A DNA stretch of 64,000 nt from Arthrobacter sp. TMP15 (GCF_039529835.1 NZ_CP154262.1:2976001-3040000), one strand, 5' to 3'. Shown: positions 33,306-43,134, numbered from the stretch's first letter. The notes: generated by a model not told the origin, from the letters alone. Numbers and translations are program-made.

Positions 33306-36300
33306 CTAGCCCCAGTGCGGAGGCTTATTCTCACGCAGCCACGCGTCATGACCGCGTCCGTTGGAGGAGTCACCCCACGTATGATCGGCGTCGCTCGGAG
33401 CTACCTTGGGCAACAACTTGGAGTCTTCTGCTGATTCCGGCGCTGGGTTGTCGCTCGTCTTATCAGCTGCTGTATCTTCAGACCCGCTCACTGTTGGCAC
33501 ACTCTTTTCACTATTTTTTGTATCGTCTACTTTATTTGCACGCACCAGCTCCTCCGCCGCTACGTCAGCTGAAGCTACATTGGTGCGTCGCCGTGAACGA
33601 GACGAATCAACCGTGCCGGTTGTGGGGGAATCAGAGGGTGTGCCAAATAAAGAAGCTAGTTCGGCATCGCCACTGGTCGTGGCCAGGTTCAGGTGCCGGC
33701 CAATCTGATCAGCACAACTTGATGGATCGGTAAATACCTCAATGGTCCACAACGGTACGTAGCGCCAGCCCAAACGTTCCAGCATTTGTGGGCGCAGCCG
33801 GCTCCGCTCACGTACAGTCATGTTCTGGTACTTAGCCGTGCCATCCGATTCAACTGCGACAGGTACCGGAATTTCGTGGTCCTCAAGGCCAAGAAGTTGA
33901 ACGGGGTCCGGGGCCGCCGCCATATCCAGAACACCGTCGTAGTGATGCCACACTCTTGCTCCACGGGCGCGAAGCCTGTCGGCCAGATCCGCCACGAGCG
34001 GGTCCTCGCCTGTGACACGTTCACTATCAAGGGCACGTGTTGCCGGTGTTCCCAGCAACGAATTCCCGGCAAGTTCACGGTCAAGTAGCTCAAAGAAATC
34101 AATGGCACCAAAACTTAGCCGATTCTCATCTAAGTCCTCAGGACGGAAGCACGTGACTATATGTATATGGGTGCGGGCGCGCGTCATAGCCAGGGCGAAT
34201 TTCGCACGACCGTCAGGTTCAGACAAGGGCCCAAAGCCATGCAGCGCACGGCCATGTGGCGTCCGTCCAAAGCCAAGGGAGAAAATAACTCTATCCCTGA
34301 CAAGACCGGCGGCACGGTCAACAGTAACAACGCGGAACGACTCAGCACCCGAGGCAAAGAATTCAGCGAGCAGCGGATGGTTGGCCATTTGAAGCCGGAT
34401 GGCTTGAGCAACTCGAACGGCATGCCGCTCACTGGCTGTGATGATGGCCAACGACTCGCGAGGACGAACCCTGGCGTGTTCAAACACCAAGTCAACAACA
34501 CGGTTAACTTCGGCAACCACTGATTCAACCCCGCCGTCGCCAGCGCCGGGCAAGCCCTTGCCGTCCGGGAGATAGTCAACTGTGATTGCGCGTTCAAGTC
34601 CTGTCACGGCCCGGCCGTCGGGAAGCCGTTCCAACTGTGAATCGTAGAATCCGGTACTGAGCTGACGCACCAAGTCTTCATCAACGGCTCGGTAAGAAAC
34701 TGTCAAACGATGTCGCGAAAGGACCCTGGACAGCGCACCAAACACACTTTCCAACGGATGTTGCTCGGCACTACGGGCCCCCGGAGTTCCGACAGCAACG
34801 CTGAAGCTCTTGGGGCACGCTGTCTGTTCGTCGCCAAAGGCAATGACCTGATCCGCCCGGGCCAGGGCTGGGAGGGCCGATTGCAAAGACGTGGATTCTG
34901 CATCAAGGATGACCACGGCATCGAAACGGTAGTGGGCCGGAATGGCCGAAGACACCACGAGTGGGCTCAGGGCAAAAACGGGTGCCAGATTACGTAACAG
35001 GTCAGGTGTCTGGGTGCTCAGTCCGGCAAGGGAGACCCTCCCATCCTTTAGCACATTGCGCAGCATTTCACCCTGCCGGTTGCGACCGGCAAGCATCGCC
35101 TTCCACTGCTTGGCCAGGCGCCAACGGATCCTGCCGGGACCGGAAGCAACATGCGTTTGGTCAGCCAAGCGGAACTCAGCCTCCAAGCGGCGCAGATTTT
35201 CGCCGTCGGACATGGCAAGGTACTCATCCCCGCTAATCATGGCTTCCAACGCCGACTGCCACCACGCAAGTTCAAGCTCTGAACTGGTCTGCTCAGACGG
35301 CACCTCACGGCGGGCCAGGTCATCAAGTAGTTCGCCAAGACCTTGTTCCCGCATACCCTCAAGCAGAAGCGTGCGCTCAGGCAGCGTCTCCAGTGATTCC
35401 CGAGAAGCCACCAGCGCTTCCAAACGGCCAACGAGCTCCCGCGCATTGAAATTCAGCAGGTCCCCGCCATCGACCGTACGGTCCAAAACAGCGCCCAGAG
35501 CCACCAACTTCTCGCGCAAGCTCTTGTAAGTGCGGCTCAACTCAGCCAGCCCCGAGGGCACTGTGGGGTGACGCTTGCTAGTTGCAGCCTCCGCCCACAG
35601 CATGCTTTGTTCGTTGACAAGCATCAAGGATGCGTGGAGATCTGCGATATGCACACCGGGACGGACTAAATCTTTAGCGTTGCGACGGAACCGTGCACGC
35701 TGCAAGGCAGGCATATCGATGCCACGCTCCCGGCGCCAAGCAGCGGTAGCCGTGGCAGCGATCATTTCATCCGTTGACCAGTCAAAAATATCGGCGTTGA
35801 ACTTATCCAGGCTTTCCCGAATCGCGACCAGCATGTCCAGCTGCCGACCCCACTGGGCAAAAGAACTACCCTGCCGAATTTGGCCAAATTCAGCCACCTC
35901 CCGCATCTTCACGGCAAAGCCGGGCACCTGATCGTACAGTTGCTCAGCCAGCGAATAAGCCGACTCGGTTTCCTTGCGTGTCACCATTCGGGCGCCATGC
36001 CATGCACTACTGACGGCAACCTGGCTAAACGCACCGAGCTCAGCGGTCCGTCGCAGACGCCCAGTGAGCTCCTTGCGATCACGGATGCTATCCAAGACGC
36101 TGCGTTTGAGGCGCACTGTTGTGGATGGCGCGGGGTGGATCGAGGTCAGTTCGGCCAATGACTGCATAGCTTGGTAAGGCGAGCATCCCCATCGTTCGCG
36201 CACATTGTGCAGGCTGGCTACATGATCAACCAGTTGGTGGCGATGATCGACGAGAGTTTCATGCAAGCTGTCCAAGGTGGGTTCAACAGCTTTTTCATTT

Positions 36301-37433
36301 CGGGTGATGGCCCGGATCAACTGCGACTTGATTTGCTGGGGCCCCGTCTGTGCGCTGAGCTGCAACAGAAGCGAGTCAAGATCGTGATTGCTGAGAATCT
36401 GAGCAAATTCATTTAACGTCCCGCGACGTTCACCCACCACCAGAACGCTTTTGCCGTCATGGACTAGTTGGGCGACGGCATTGATTGCTGTCTGTGTCTG
36501 TCCGGTCCCTGGAGGGGTCGAAACAAGGACTGACTCGCCACTGCGAACCATATCCAGGACGTATTGTTGCTGTGGATCAGCGTCCAGGACCAACAGTTCA
36601 TCTTCAGGGTGGCGATCATCCAGCGGAGCAAAGCGTTCAAAGTCGGGCTCGAGCTCAACGGGTAGAACGTCATCGCCGCTATGACTCTGGAGCAACTCAA
36701 GCAGTTCGCTACCGGCCATCAGTGCTGGGTCGTTCAAATTATCTGCCAGGAATGCGAAGGTGGAAACCACCAGTTCGTGTTCCACAACTGCCCCGTTGAT
36801 GGGGGCCAGTAGTGTACGCACGCGATCCAGGACGGGGGCCGGATCGAAGCGTGCCGTGCTGTATGCCAGCCGCCCTAAAGCTGCGGTATCAAGGTGGATG
36901 TTTGCCTTCTGAGCCAAGTGTTTCGCCAGTGCGGGGTTCACCTGTGCCTGCTCCATTAGCTGGAGTTCATAGTCATCTTGACCAGGGCGGACGGTCAGTG
37001 CGACGGCGGCGAGCAGGACAGGTGCGCAGACGTCACCGCTGTTTTCACCACCGACAACAGACCAGCGCGCCATACCGGCACCCAAATATCCGACGTCGAT
37101 TCCGCGATCGGTGCTCAGCTCAAAGATCTTCGCGCGAAGGGCAGCGGCAGCCTTCTTTGCGGCCGCATAATGTTCGGGTTCGCGAATCAAGGTGGAGAGC
37201 CGGGTTTTACGGCCGGCCAGAAGCTGGGCCAGGCCAGACGGGTGGGCGTGTGTGAGACCAATGCTGCCGTGCTCGGTTTTTACGAAGGCAAGGGCTGTAT
37301 CCGCGCCTGAATAAGAATCCAATCCAGCAAGCCAGGTTTGGAGTTCCAATGAACTCTCATTGGGGCCTGCAACATCGGACACGGGTGCCTTCTTCTCTGC
37401 ACTTGAGCGAAACGGTCTTGACCATACTGACAT
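33306..37433 (-). CDS. Giant helicase-like ATPase fused to a PD-(D/E)XK (MTES_1575-type) nuclease, ATPase motifs altered
   Basis: 1375 residues. Residues 1-290 are an unassigned N-terminal region. The superfamily 1 helicase core starts with TPPGTGQTQTAINAV (306-320): the Walker A Lys is Gln312. A long helical insert follows (350-800). The Walker B region is VILDAES (842-848), where DEA(S/H) is usual. Motif III (IAFGDEQ), an SYRA motif (913-916) and FGPLSEPDGRAKFALAMTRAR (1067-1087) remain. The nuclease (1145-1250) has D1170 in GVLDMA and E1195/D1197 in VAVESDG, then LRPQMLERLGWRYVPLW, all typical of REase_MTES_1575. A disordered acidic tail ends DAWLRENKPPHWG. It is downstream of guaA on the same strand. 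Confidence 0.82.
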   Translation of the reverse strand: MSVWSRPFRSSAEKKAPVSDVAGPNESSLELQTWLAGLDSYSGADTALAFVKTEHGSIGLTHAHPSGLAQLLAGRKTRLSTLIREPEHYAAAKKAAAALRAKIFELSTDRGIDVGYLGAGMARWSVVGGENSGDVCAPVLLAAVALTVRPGQDDYELQLMEQAQVNPALAKHLAQKANIHLDTAALGRLAYSTARFDPAPVLDRVRTLLAPINGAVVEHELVVSTFAFLADNLNDPALMAGSELLELLQSHSGDDVLPVELEPDFERFAPLDDRHPEDELLVLDADPQQQYVLDMVRSGESVLVSTPPGTGQTQTAINAVAQLVHDGKSVLVVGERRGTLNEFAQILSNHDLDSLLLQLSAQTGPQQIKSQLIRAITRNEKAVEPTLDSLHETLVDHRHQLVDHVASLHNVRERWGCSPYQAMQSLAELTSIHPAPSTTVRLKRSVLDSIRDRKELTGRLRRTAELGAFSQVAVSSAWHGARMVTRKETESAYSLAEQLYDQVPGFAVKMREVAEFGQIRQGSSFAQWGRQLDMLVAIRESLDKFNADIFDWSTDEMIAATATAAWRRERGIDMPALQRARFRRNAKDLVRPGVHIADLHASLMLVNEQSMLWAEAATSKRHPTVPSGLAELSRTYKSLREKLVALGAVLDRTVDGGDLLNFNARELVGRLEALVASRESLETLPERTLLLEGMREQGLGELLDDLARREVPSEQTSSELELAWWQSALEAMISGDEYLAMSDGENLRRLEAEFRLADQTHVASGPGRIRWRLAKQWKAMLAGRNRQGEMLRNVLKDGRVSLAGLSTQTPDLLRNLAPVFALSPLVVSSAIPAHYRFDAVVILDAESTSLQSALPALARADQVIAFGDEQTACPKSFSVAVGTPGARSAEQHPLESVFGALSRVLSRHRLTVSYRAVDEDLVRQLSTGFYDSQLERLPDGRAVTGLERAITVDYLPDGKGLPGAGDGGVESVVAEVNRVVDLVFEHARVRPRESLAIITASERHAVRVAQAIRLQMANHPLLAEFFASGAESFRVVTVDRAAGLVRDRVIFSLGFGRTPHGRALHGFGPLSEPDGRAKFALAMTRARTHIHIVTCFRPEDLDENRLSFGAIDFFELLDRELAGNSLLGTPATRALDSERVTGEDPLVADLADRLRARGARVWHHYDGVLDMAAAPDPVQLLGLEDHEIPVPVAVESDGTAKYQNMTVRERSRLRPQMLERLGWRYVPLWTIEVFTDPSSCADQIGRHLNLATTSGDAELASLFGTPSDSPTTGTVDSSRSRRRTNVASADVAAEELVRANKVDDTKNSEKSVPTVSGSEDTAADKTSDNPAPESAEDSKLLPKVAPSDADHTWGDSSNGRGHDAWLRENKPPHWG

Positions 37434-37545
37434 GTATTTCAGGCTATCGCTCTCAGCCCTTCAATGCTCGTTCGGCACACTGGAGGACACCAAATTTCCC
37501 TATTTCCACAGGTAATGGCGTCCACCAGTGTCCCAAAAGTGGGAA

Positions 37546-39135
37546 CTACTCCCACTCAATAGTTCCCGGTGGTTTGGAGGTGACATCCAGAACCACGCGG
37601 TTTACCCCATCCACTTCATTAGTGATCCGGTTGGAAATTTTTGCCAGCAAGTCGTACGGCAGGCGTGACCAATCCGCGGTCATAGCGTCTTCTGAGGACA
37701 CCGGGCGCAACACGATAGGGTGACCGTAGGTGCGCCCATCTCCCATCACACCAACGCTGCGGACATCGGCAAGCAGCACCACAGGCATCTGCCACACTTC
37801 ATTGTCCAAGCCAGCTGCCGTGAGCTCGGCTCGGGCAATGGCGTCCGCGTTTCGGAGCAGTTCAAGACGTTCGCCGGTAATTTCGCCCACGATGCGAATA
37901 CCCAGGCCGGGACCGGGGAACGGCTGGCGGCCCACAATCTCAGGTGGCAGACCCAACTCGGCACCAACCGCACGTACCTCGTCCTTGAACAAGGCCCGCA
38001 GCGGCTCAACAAGTTCAAAGCGTAGATCTTCGGGTAGTCCGCCTACGTTGTGGTGGCTCTTGATGTTGGCTGCGCCTTCACCACCGCCAGACTCAACAAC
38101 GTCCGGGTACAAGGTTCCTTGAACCAAGAACTTGATCTCTTCACCTTCCAAGGCAGCCTCAGCCATGATGGCCCGCTCCGCCTCTTCGAAGGCGCGAATG
38201 AACTCGCGACCAATGATCTTCCGCTTTGTTTCAGGATCAGAGACGCCAGCGAGGGCGTTCAGGAACCGGTCCTGCTCGTTGGCTACGTAGAGTTTGGCTC
38301 CGGTTGAGGCAACAAAGTCCAACTCAACTTGCTCAGCTTCACCTTGACGAAGCAGGCCGTGGTTGACGAACACGCAGGTCAACTGATCGCCAACTGCACG
38401 CTGCACCAAGGCAGCGGCCACTGCTGAGTCAACGCCGCCGGAGAGTCCACACAACACTTTGGCGTCGCCGATCTGCTCGCGGATGCGGTCAATCTGCTCG
38501 TCCAAGATGCTGGTGGCGGTCCAGTTCTTCTCAAGTTTGGCACCATTGAACAAGAAATTTTCCAACACCTGTTGGCCAAATTCGGAGTGCTTGACCTCGG
38601 GGTGCCATTGCACGCCAAAGAGGCACTTTTCCTCATTGGCGAAGGCGGCAACAGGTGCGCCGGGAGAAGATGCCAGAACATCAAAGCCTGCCGGAGCCTC
38701 ATGGACGCTATCCCCGTGGCTCATCCAAGTGGTTTGTTCCGCCCCTGTTGAGCTAAGGATGGAGCGGCTTTCACCCAAGAGTTGTACTTGGGTTGATCCG
38801 TATTCGCGTTGACCGGTCTGGGCTACGGTGCCGCCCAAAGCGGCCGCCATGGCTTGGAAGCCGTAGCAAATGCCGAGTACCGGGATACCAGCTTCAAAAA
38901 GGTCGACACCAATGCTGGGTGCGCCTTCGGCGTAGACACTAGAGGGTCCACCGGAAAGGATAATGGCAGCTGGGTTTTTGGCAAGCAACTGCGCGGTTGT
39001 ATAGGTATGTGGCACGATTTCCGAGTACACGTTTGCCTCACGCACACGGCGCGCAATCAACTGGGCGTACTGGGCACCGTAGTCCACAACCAGGACGGGC
39101 TTCTGGGAAGTCTGAGGCGTAGCGGGATTAGTCAC
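37546..39135 (-). CDS. guaA: GMP synthase (glutamine-hydrolysing)
   Basis: 529 residues from a GTG. The class I amidotransferase half has nucleophile Cys90 in [10 protein letters not shown] and the His/Glu pair in VQWHPEV. The ATP pyrophosphatase half has [12 protein letters not shown]. The GMP synthase C-terminal dimerisation domain holds [13 protein letters not shown] and ends with [13 protein letters not shown]. It converts XMP to GMP with glutamine and ATP, completing the guanine branch started by guaB at 45-47 kb. No riboswitch-like structure was seen upstream. Confidence 0.96.
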   Translation of the reverse strand: MTNPATPQTSQKPVLVVDYGAQYAQLIARRVREANVYSEIVPHTYTTAQLLAKNPAAIILSGGPSSVYAEGAPSIGVDLFEAGIPVLGICYGFQAMAAALGGTVAQTGQREYGSTQVQLLGESRSILSSTGAEQTTWMSHGDSVHEAPAGFDVLASSPGAPVAAFANEEKCLFGVQWHPEVKHSEFGQQVLENFLFNGAKLEKNWTATSILDEQIDRIREQIGDAKVLCGLSGGVDSAVAAALVQRAVGDQLTCVFVNHGLLRQGEAEQVELDFVASTGAKLYVANEQDRFLNALAGVSDPETKRKIIGREFIRAFEEAERAIMAEAALEGEEIKFLVQGTLYPDVVESGGGEGAANIKSHHNVGGLPEDLRFELVEPLRALFKDEVRAVGAELGLPPEIVGRQPFPGPGLGIRIVGEITGERLELLRNADAIARAELTAAGLDNEVWQMPVVLLADVRSVGVMGDGRTYGHPIVLRPVSSEDAMTADWSRLPYDLLAKISNRITNEVDGVNRVVLDVTSKPPGTIEWE

Positions 39136-39237
39136 GGTTCAATCTTAACCTACGCCGCAGCCAACCAGTCCCGGTACCGCATTTTCAGTGACCAGCTACT
39201 CAAAAATGAACCACAAAAGTGCCCTAGGAGTTCAGGG

Positions 39238-39804
39238 TTAGTAACGCTTCCCGGCCTTGGGGTTGGCTGCCACTTCGGCCAGCACTTCCTTGTGAACCCT
39301 GCCCTCAACAATGAATGAGAGGAAGGGCACCACGCCACCAAGAGCGATGAGGACGAGTTTCCCGAACGGCCAGCGCATCAGCGTCCACAGACGGAAATCG
39401 GCAATCAGGTACACCACGTACATCCAGCCGTGAATGATCAAGACCATCGTTGAGAGGTTTACACCGCCGGTGACGGCCATCAGGCCACCGTCAATATTGA
39501 CGAGTCCTAGTCCGTGAGAAGCCCCCGCAGTATCCGTACCGCCGGCCACAAGCACACTCTGGAAGCCGTAGCGCAACACCAATTCAACAACGAGCAAAAG
39601 CAGCATGGTCCCCGTGGCGTATGCAAGGACTTTATAGAATTTTAATGCACTGAGAATCTGTGCTGGCGTTCCCCCGAAGCGACGCTTTGGTGCTGTTTTA
39701 GCCGGTTGCGATGCGCCTCCCTGTACAGCCGGGCTTGCTGCTTTCTTTGCCGGCTCGGTATTAGTGGGTTCGGTGCTGGATTCGGTGTTCTTAGGCTCGG
39801 TCAC
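39238..39804 (-). CDS. DUF3817 integral membrane protein
   Basis: 188 residues from a GTG. A charged, Pro/Ala/Thr-rich N-terminal tail (1-45, with EPTNTEPAKK) precedes a basic KRRFGG segment. Three membrane helices follow: LAYATGTMLLLLVVELVLRYG, LSTMVLIIHGWMYVVYLIADF and LVLIALGGVVPFLSFIVEG. The WMYVVYLIADFRLW stretch and the final ASKV..RVHKEVL are the DUF3817 hallmark. The gene is a usual actinobacterial neighbour of guaA; the function is unknown. A gap of about 100 bp separates it from guaA. Confidence 0.82.
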   Translation of the reverse strand: MTEPKNTESSTEPTNTEPAKKAASPAVQGGASQPAKTAPKRRFGGTPAQILSALKFYKVLAYATGTMLLLLVVELVLRYGFQSVLVAGGTDTAGASHGLGLVNIDGGLMAVTGGVNLSTMVLIIHGWMYVVYLIADFRLWTLMRWPFGKLVLIALGGVVPFLSFIVEGRVHKEVLAEVAANPKAGKRY

Positions 39805-39887
39805 TGTGCCGGCTCTCCTTCAATCTGTGCTTGGTTGCTGACTGTAACAAAACCAGTCGGTGCATGTCTTCAGTCGGTGCAAAAAAC

Positions 39888-40748
39888 TCAGTGCGTGTGC
39901 GGTGCTACTGACGGTTGCTGGCCGTCACTTCCATCATCGTCACTAGCGTCTTCATCTTCATCGTTGATATCAAAAAGTTCGTCTTGGTCACGGCGATAAT
40001 CGTCTGCCACCAGGCGCCACCATAGGAAAACGGCAAAGCCCGCAAACAATACCCATTCAATCGCGTAGAAGATGTTCAGCCAATTGACCTTGTTGTTTTG
40101 ATCCGTGGCGGTGACGGTAATGGGAACTAGGGCCGCGCCTTGAGCTTTCGCGCCTACGTCTTTGCCCTCAATAGTCTCACTGTGGGAAACTATGAACGCG
40201 GAATAGGTACTCACTGACCAAATATTCGTCAGTTCAGCAGAGGACAGAGTTTTCACTTGACCGGTCGGCAGGTCCTTGGCCAATTCTGGACCTTCCGAGT
40301 TCAGCAATCTGCCTTCAAGGGCAACAGTTCCCAGTGGTGCACTTGGCACATTGTCAGGAGAAACAACCCATCCTCGGGCTACCGGAATGACGATTTCCTT
40401 GGTAGCTGCAACTCCGCTTAGTGCCGGTGCACCCTCGACTTTAAAGGCAGTAACCACCCAGTATCCAACGTTGTCATCCTGCAGGCGTGAGGGAACCAAT
40501 ACCTGCTTGCTCGGATCAAATTCACCCGTGGCCGTGACAACTTGTCCTTCAGCGGTGCCCATCATGGGCGCCCCGGGAGACAACGTGTCAAGTAATGGCT
40601 GGATCTGTTCTGTCACAGAGGGCGGAGCAACATCCTTTTCCAGCGAACGCGAGAGCTGCCACTGACTCAAAAGCACGAAGGCGGCGGCCACGGCAAGCGC
40701 GAACACGAGCGCTGCTATCCATTTGGGCTTAACGGCAGTTTTCAACAC
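39888..40748 (-). CDS. SURF1-family cytochrome oxidase assembly protein
   Basis: 286 residues from a GTG. It has the SURF1 two-helix topology: WIAALVFALAVAAAFVLL near the N terminus with the adjacent SQWQLSRSLEKD, and IFYAIEWVLFAGFAVFLWWRLV near the C terminus. The periplasmic part has VLVPSRLQDDNVGYWVVTAFK, PVARGWV and the YAIEW motif. SURF1 helps insert haem a into cytochrome c oxidase. The tail DEDEDASDDDGSDGQQ is acidic. No other oxidase gene is nearby. Confidence 0.85.
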   Translation of the reverse strand: MLKTAVKPKWIAALVFALAVAAAFVLLSQWQLSRSLEKDVAPPSVTEQIQPLLDTLSPGAPMMGTAEGQVVTATGEFDPSKQVLVPSRLQDDNVGYWVVTAFKVEGAPALSGVAATKEIVIPVARGWVVSPDNVPSAPLGTVALEGRLLNSEGPELAKDLPTGQVKTLSSAELTNIWSVSTYSAFIVSHSETIEGKDVGAKAQGAALVPITVTATDQNNKVNWLNIFYAIEWVLFAGFAVFLWWRLVADDYRRDQDELFDINDEDEDASDDDGSDGQQPSVAPHTH

Positions 40749-40806
40749 AGCTCAACGGTACTTCGTCACGCTGTAGAACAACGAATGCAGTTGAAGAACA
40801 TGATCA

Positions 40807-40980
40807 GGTGGGCCCACGCGCCCGAGGGACCCGGCACGAGCTTGCGAGTGTTGGGAGGGCGTGGGTGGGCCCACGCGCCCGAGGGACCCGACACGAGCTT
40901 GCGAGTGTTGGGAGGGCGTGGGTGGGCCCACGCGCCCGAGGGACCCGACACGAGCTTGCGAGTGTTGGGAGGGCGTGGGG
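40807..40980. repeat. Three tandem 57-bp repeats abutting a stop codon
   Basis: The unit starts GTGGGCCCACGCGCCCGAGG and ends GTGTTGGGAGGGCGTGG. Copies begin at 40808, 40865 and 40922 and differ only at one site (GGCACG against GACACG). GTGGGCCCAC is a perfect palindrome and CGAGCTTGCGAG a near one, so the transcript could fold. The array fills the gap between the PTS EIIA stop and the SURF1 start. The last copy runs to GGGGACTA, where CTA is the reverse of the EIIA stop codon. Confidence 0.95.
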
Positions 40981-40981
40981 A

Positions 40982-41473
40982 CTAGTGGTCGAAAAACACC
41001 AGAGTTGAGTTGATCAACTCTGAAATAACTTCGGCATCGTGGGCTCTGCGCAGCGACTCCCGGAAGTTCTCTTTAAACAAAGAGCGGGCCAAGGTGGCCA
41101 GCACTTCAAGGTGTGCAGAGAATGAGCTGTCGGGAGTGGCAATGAGCAAGATCACTGATGCTGGCCCGTCCACAGCACCAAAATCCAAGCTGTGGTCAAA
41201 CTTTGTGATGCCAACAGCGATGGATATCTCTTTAACATGCACGCTTCTGGCGTGCGGCAAGCCCACCCCGCCTGGCAGCCCTGTCGCCATCTGGTGTTCC
41301 CGGGCATTGACGTCCCGTAGAAAGCCATCCAGGTCTGAGACCCTGCCTTGCTCGAACAGCTTGGCAGCCAACTGCGCGGCCGCGTCCTCTTTGGAATCCG
41401 CCACCATTTCCAGAATTACCAAACCAGGGTTGGTCAACTCTGTGTCATAGCGTTCCAGTGAACCCAATGTCAT
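40982..41473 (-). CDS. PTS EIIA-like protein (fructose/mannitol/Ntr type)
   Basis: 163 residues from ATG 41473, with AAAGG 7 nt before; an upstream in-frame stretch is not coding. The phosphorylation-site His74 is in GGVGLPHARS, the EIIA(Fru/Ntr) motif. Other family marks are HQMATGLPGG and a C-terminal LATLARSLFKENFRESLRRA. No EIIB or EIIC lies nearby, so it is an orphan, possibly a regulatory PtsN-like protein rather than a sugar transporter part. The stop codon touches a tandem repeat array. Confidence 0.82.
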   Translation of the reverse strand: MTLGSLERYDTELTNPGLVILEMVADSKEDAAAQLAAKLFEQGRVSDLDGFLRDVNAREHQMATGLPGGVGLPHARSVHVKEISIAVGITKFDHSLDFGAVDGPASVILLIATPDSSFSAHLEVLATLARSLFKENFRESLRRAHDAEVISELINSTLVFFDH

Positions 41474-41570
41474 TAGTACCTTTCGGCTGTACTTAAAAAT
41501 TTTCCCCTTCCACGAGTCTAGCCTCACGCGCTTGGACACTGTGAGTGCTTCTGACATGCACAACGCACAC

Positions 41571-41605
41571 AAAGCGCCCCGGTCCACGAGGGACGGGGCG
41601 CTTTT
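41571..41605 (-). terminator. Terminator downstream of guaB3
   Basis: AAAGCGCCCC and GGGGCGCTTT pair perfectly around a 14-nt loop that can itself form GTCC/GGAC. It lies 28 bp after the guaB3 stop and between that gene and the EIIA gene. A short T run follows on both strands. Confidence 0.75.
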
Positions 41606-41632
41606 GTAATAGTGGGTCAAGCATCGAAAGAA

Positions 41633-42757
41633 CTAACGGGCAACGATGACCTCTACACGCTGGAATTCTTTCAAGTCAGAGTAACCGGTAGTGGCCATTG
41701 AACGGCGTAGAGCACCGATCAGGTTGGAGGCTCCATCTGCCTGGTGCGCCGGACCATACAGCACTTCTGCCAAGGTGCCCACGGTTCCCATGTTCACCCG
41801 GTGTCCGCGCGGCAATTCTTGGTGGTGGGCTTCGGCACCCCAGTGCCAGCCTTGACCGGGAGCCTCTGCTGCACGAGACAGTGCCGCGCCAAGCATTACT
41901 GCATCCGCACCCATGGCGATGGCTTTGACAATGTCACCGCTAGAGCCCATGCCGCCGTCGGCGATCACATGCACATAGCGACCGCCTGATTCATCCATGT
42001 AGTCACGACGGGCTGAAGCCACATCAGAAATGGCACTTGCCATCGGGGAACGAATTCCCAGCGCACGGCTGGTGGTCGTGGAGGCACCGCCTCCGAAGCC
42101 AACCAACACACCCGCTGCGCCAGTGCGCATCAGGTGCAGCGCCGGGGTGTAACCAGCAGCTCCACCGACAATGACGGGAACATCAAGCTCGTAAATGAAT
42201 TGCTTAAGGTTCAACGGCTCAGTAGTTTTCGAGACGTGCTCTGCCGAGACCGTAGTTCCGCGGATCACGAAGATGTCTACGCCCGCGGCGATGACAGTCT
42301 TGTAAAATTCTTGCGTGCGCTGCGGCGTCAGCGATCCGGCTACTGTCACACCAGCGGCACGAATTTCCGCTAGCCGGGCTGTGATCAGCTCAGCTTGAAT
42401 CGGGGCACTGTAGATCTGTTGCAAGCGCACGGTTGTTTCAGGATCCATCACAGAAGCCTGAAGCATCGCGATTTCATCAAGCAGTGGCTGCGGATCCTCG
42501 TACCGGGTCCACAAGCCTTCCAAGTCCAGAACGCCGAGCCCGCCCAACTTCCCAAGGGCTATGGCAGTCTCCGGGGACATGACTGAGTCCATCGGCGCGC
42601 CAAGCACCGGCACATCGAATTGGTAGGCATCAATCTGCCACTTCACTGACACGTCTTGTGGGTCGCGGGTACGCCGGGAAGGCACAATCGCAATCTCGTC
42701 CAACGAATACGCGCGGCGTCCGCGCTTACCAAGGCCAATCTCAATCTCATAAGTCAC
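41633..42757 (-). CDS. guaB3: GuaB3-family IMP dehydrogenase-related protein
   Basis: 374 residues from the GTG giving MTYEIEIGLGKRGRRAYSL; an open extension above it is not conserved. The TIM barrel lacks CBS domains. Marks of the GuaB3 class are IVPSRRTRD, the APMDSVMSPETA segment, GGLGVLDLEGL, GGGASTTTSRALG and VHVIADGGMGSSGDIVKAIAMGADAVMLG. The loop carrying the IMPDH catalytic Cys is not obvious. These actinobacterial paralogues accompany guaB; their reaction is less established than that of GuaB. It lies about 1.6 kb from the GuaB-side end of the IS3 element. Confidence 0.88.
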   Translation of the reverse strand: MTYEIEIGLGKRGRRAYSLDEIAIVPSRRTRDPQDVSVKWQIDAYQFDVPVLGAPMDSVMSPETAIALGKLGGLGVLDLEGLWTRYEDPQPLLDEIAMLQASVMDPETTVRLQQIYSAPIQAELITARLAEIRAAGVTVAGSLTPQRTQEFYKTVIAAGVDIFVIRGTTVSAEHVSKTTEPLNLKQFIYELDVPVIVGGAAGYTPALHLMRTGAAGVLVGFGGGASTTTSRALGIRSPMASAISDVASARRDYMDESGGRYVHVIADGGMGSSGDIVKAIAMGADAVMLGAALSRAAEAPGQGWHWGAEAHHQELPRGHRVNMGTVGTLAEVLYGPAHQADGASNLIGALRRSMATTGYSDLKEFQRVEVIVAR

Positions 42758-43134
42758 GCCACCTAGCCTATCGCAGCGAGGGCCAGAGCCATTAAAGGGC
42801 ACTTCACGCGAAGTTCATTGGGCGATGCCAGTGGCTCCTGCCGGACATTGATTCCAACTCTATGGCGGGTGTCCTATCCAAAGTCACGCCAAGCTCCAGT
42901 GTCCGGACCATTGCGGTAAAATCGCCTCGCTCAAACGCACCCGCTTCCAGTTATGGCAGGAGCATGTGAAGCATGTCTGGAATCAAGAGAGAACTCTCCA
43001 CGTCACCAAAAATTCGCAACCATTCAGGTTCGACGGCGTGGCTGCGCTGACGCACGCAAGCTGCCCACCGCCGTCGTCCATCAAACACTACCCACCCGCA
43101 CTCGCCAACACGGGCACATCCGTGAAGGCCATGT
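42758..43134. other. No recognisable gene upstream of the repeat array
   Basis: The stretch between the guaB3 start and the 55-bp repeats has no credible gene. A plus-strand frame runs through it and into the repeats (42953-43399) but is explained by repeat sequence. The guaB3 promoter must lie in the first part. A short open stretch CPDHCGKIASLKRTRFQLW (about 42900-42955) could be the ruin of a coding gene but matches nothing known to me. Confidence 0.5.

Noticed and set aside
36498-36509. Treating the helicase-nuclease gene as a pseudogene because of its P-loop
   Set aside because: The 1375-codon frame is uninterrupted, the nuclease motif is intact and the tail is family-like, so selection on the protein is more likely than decay.
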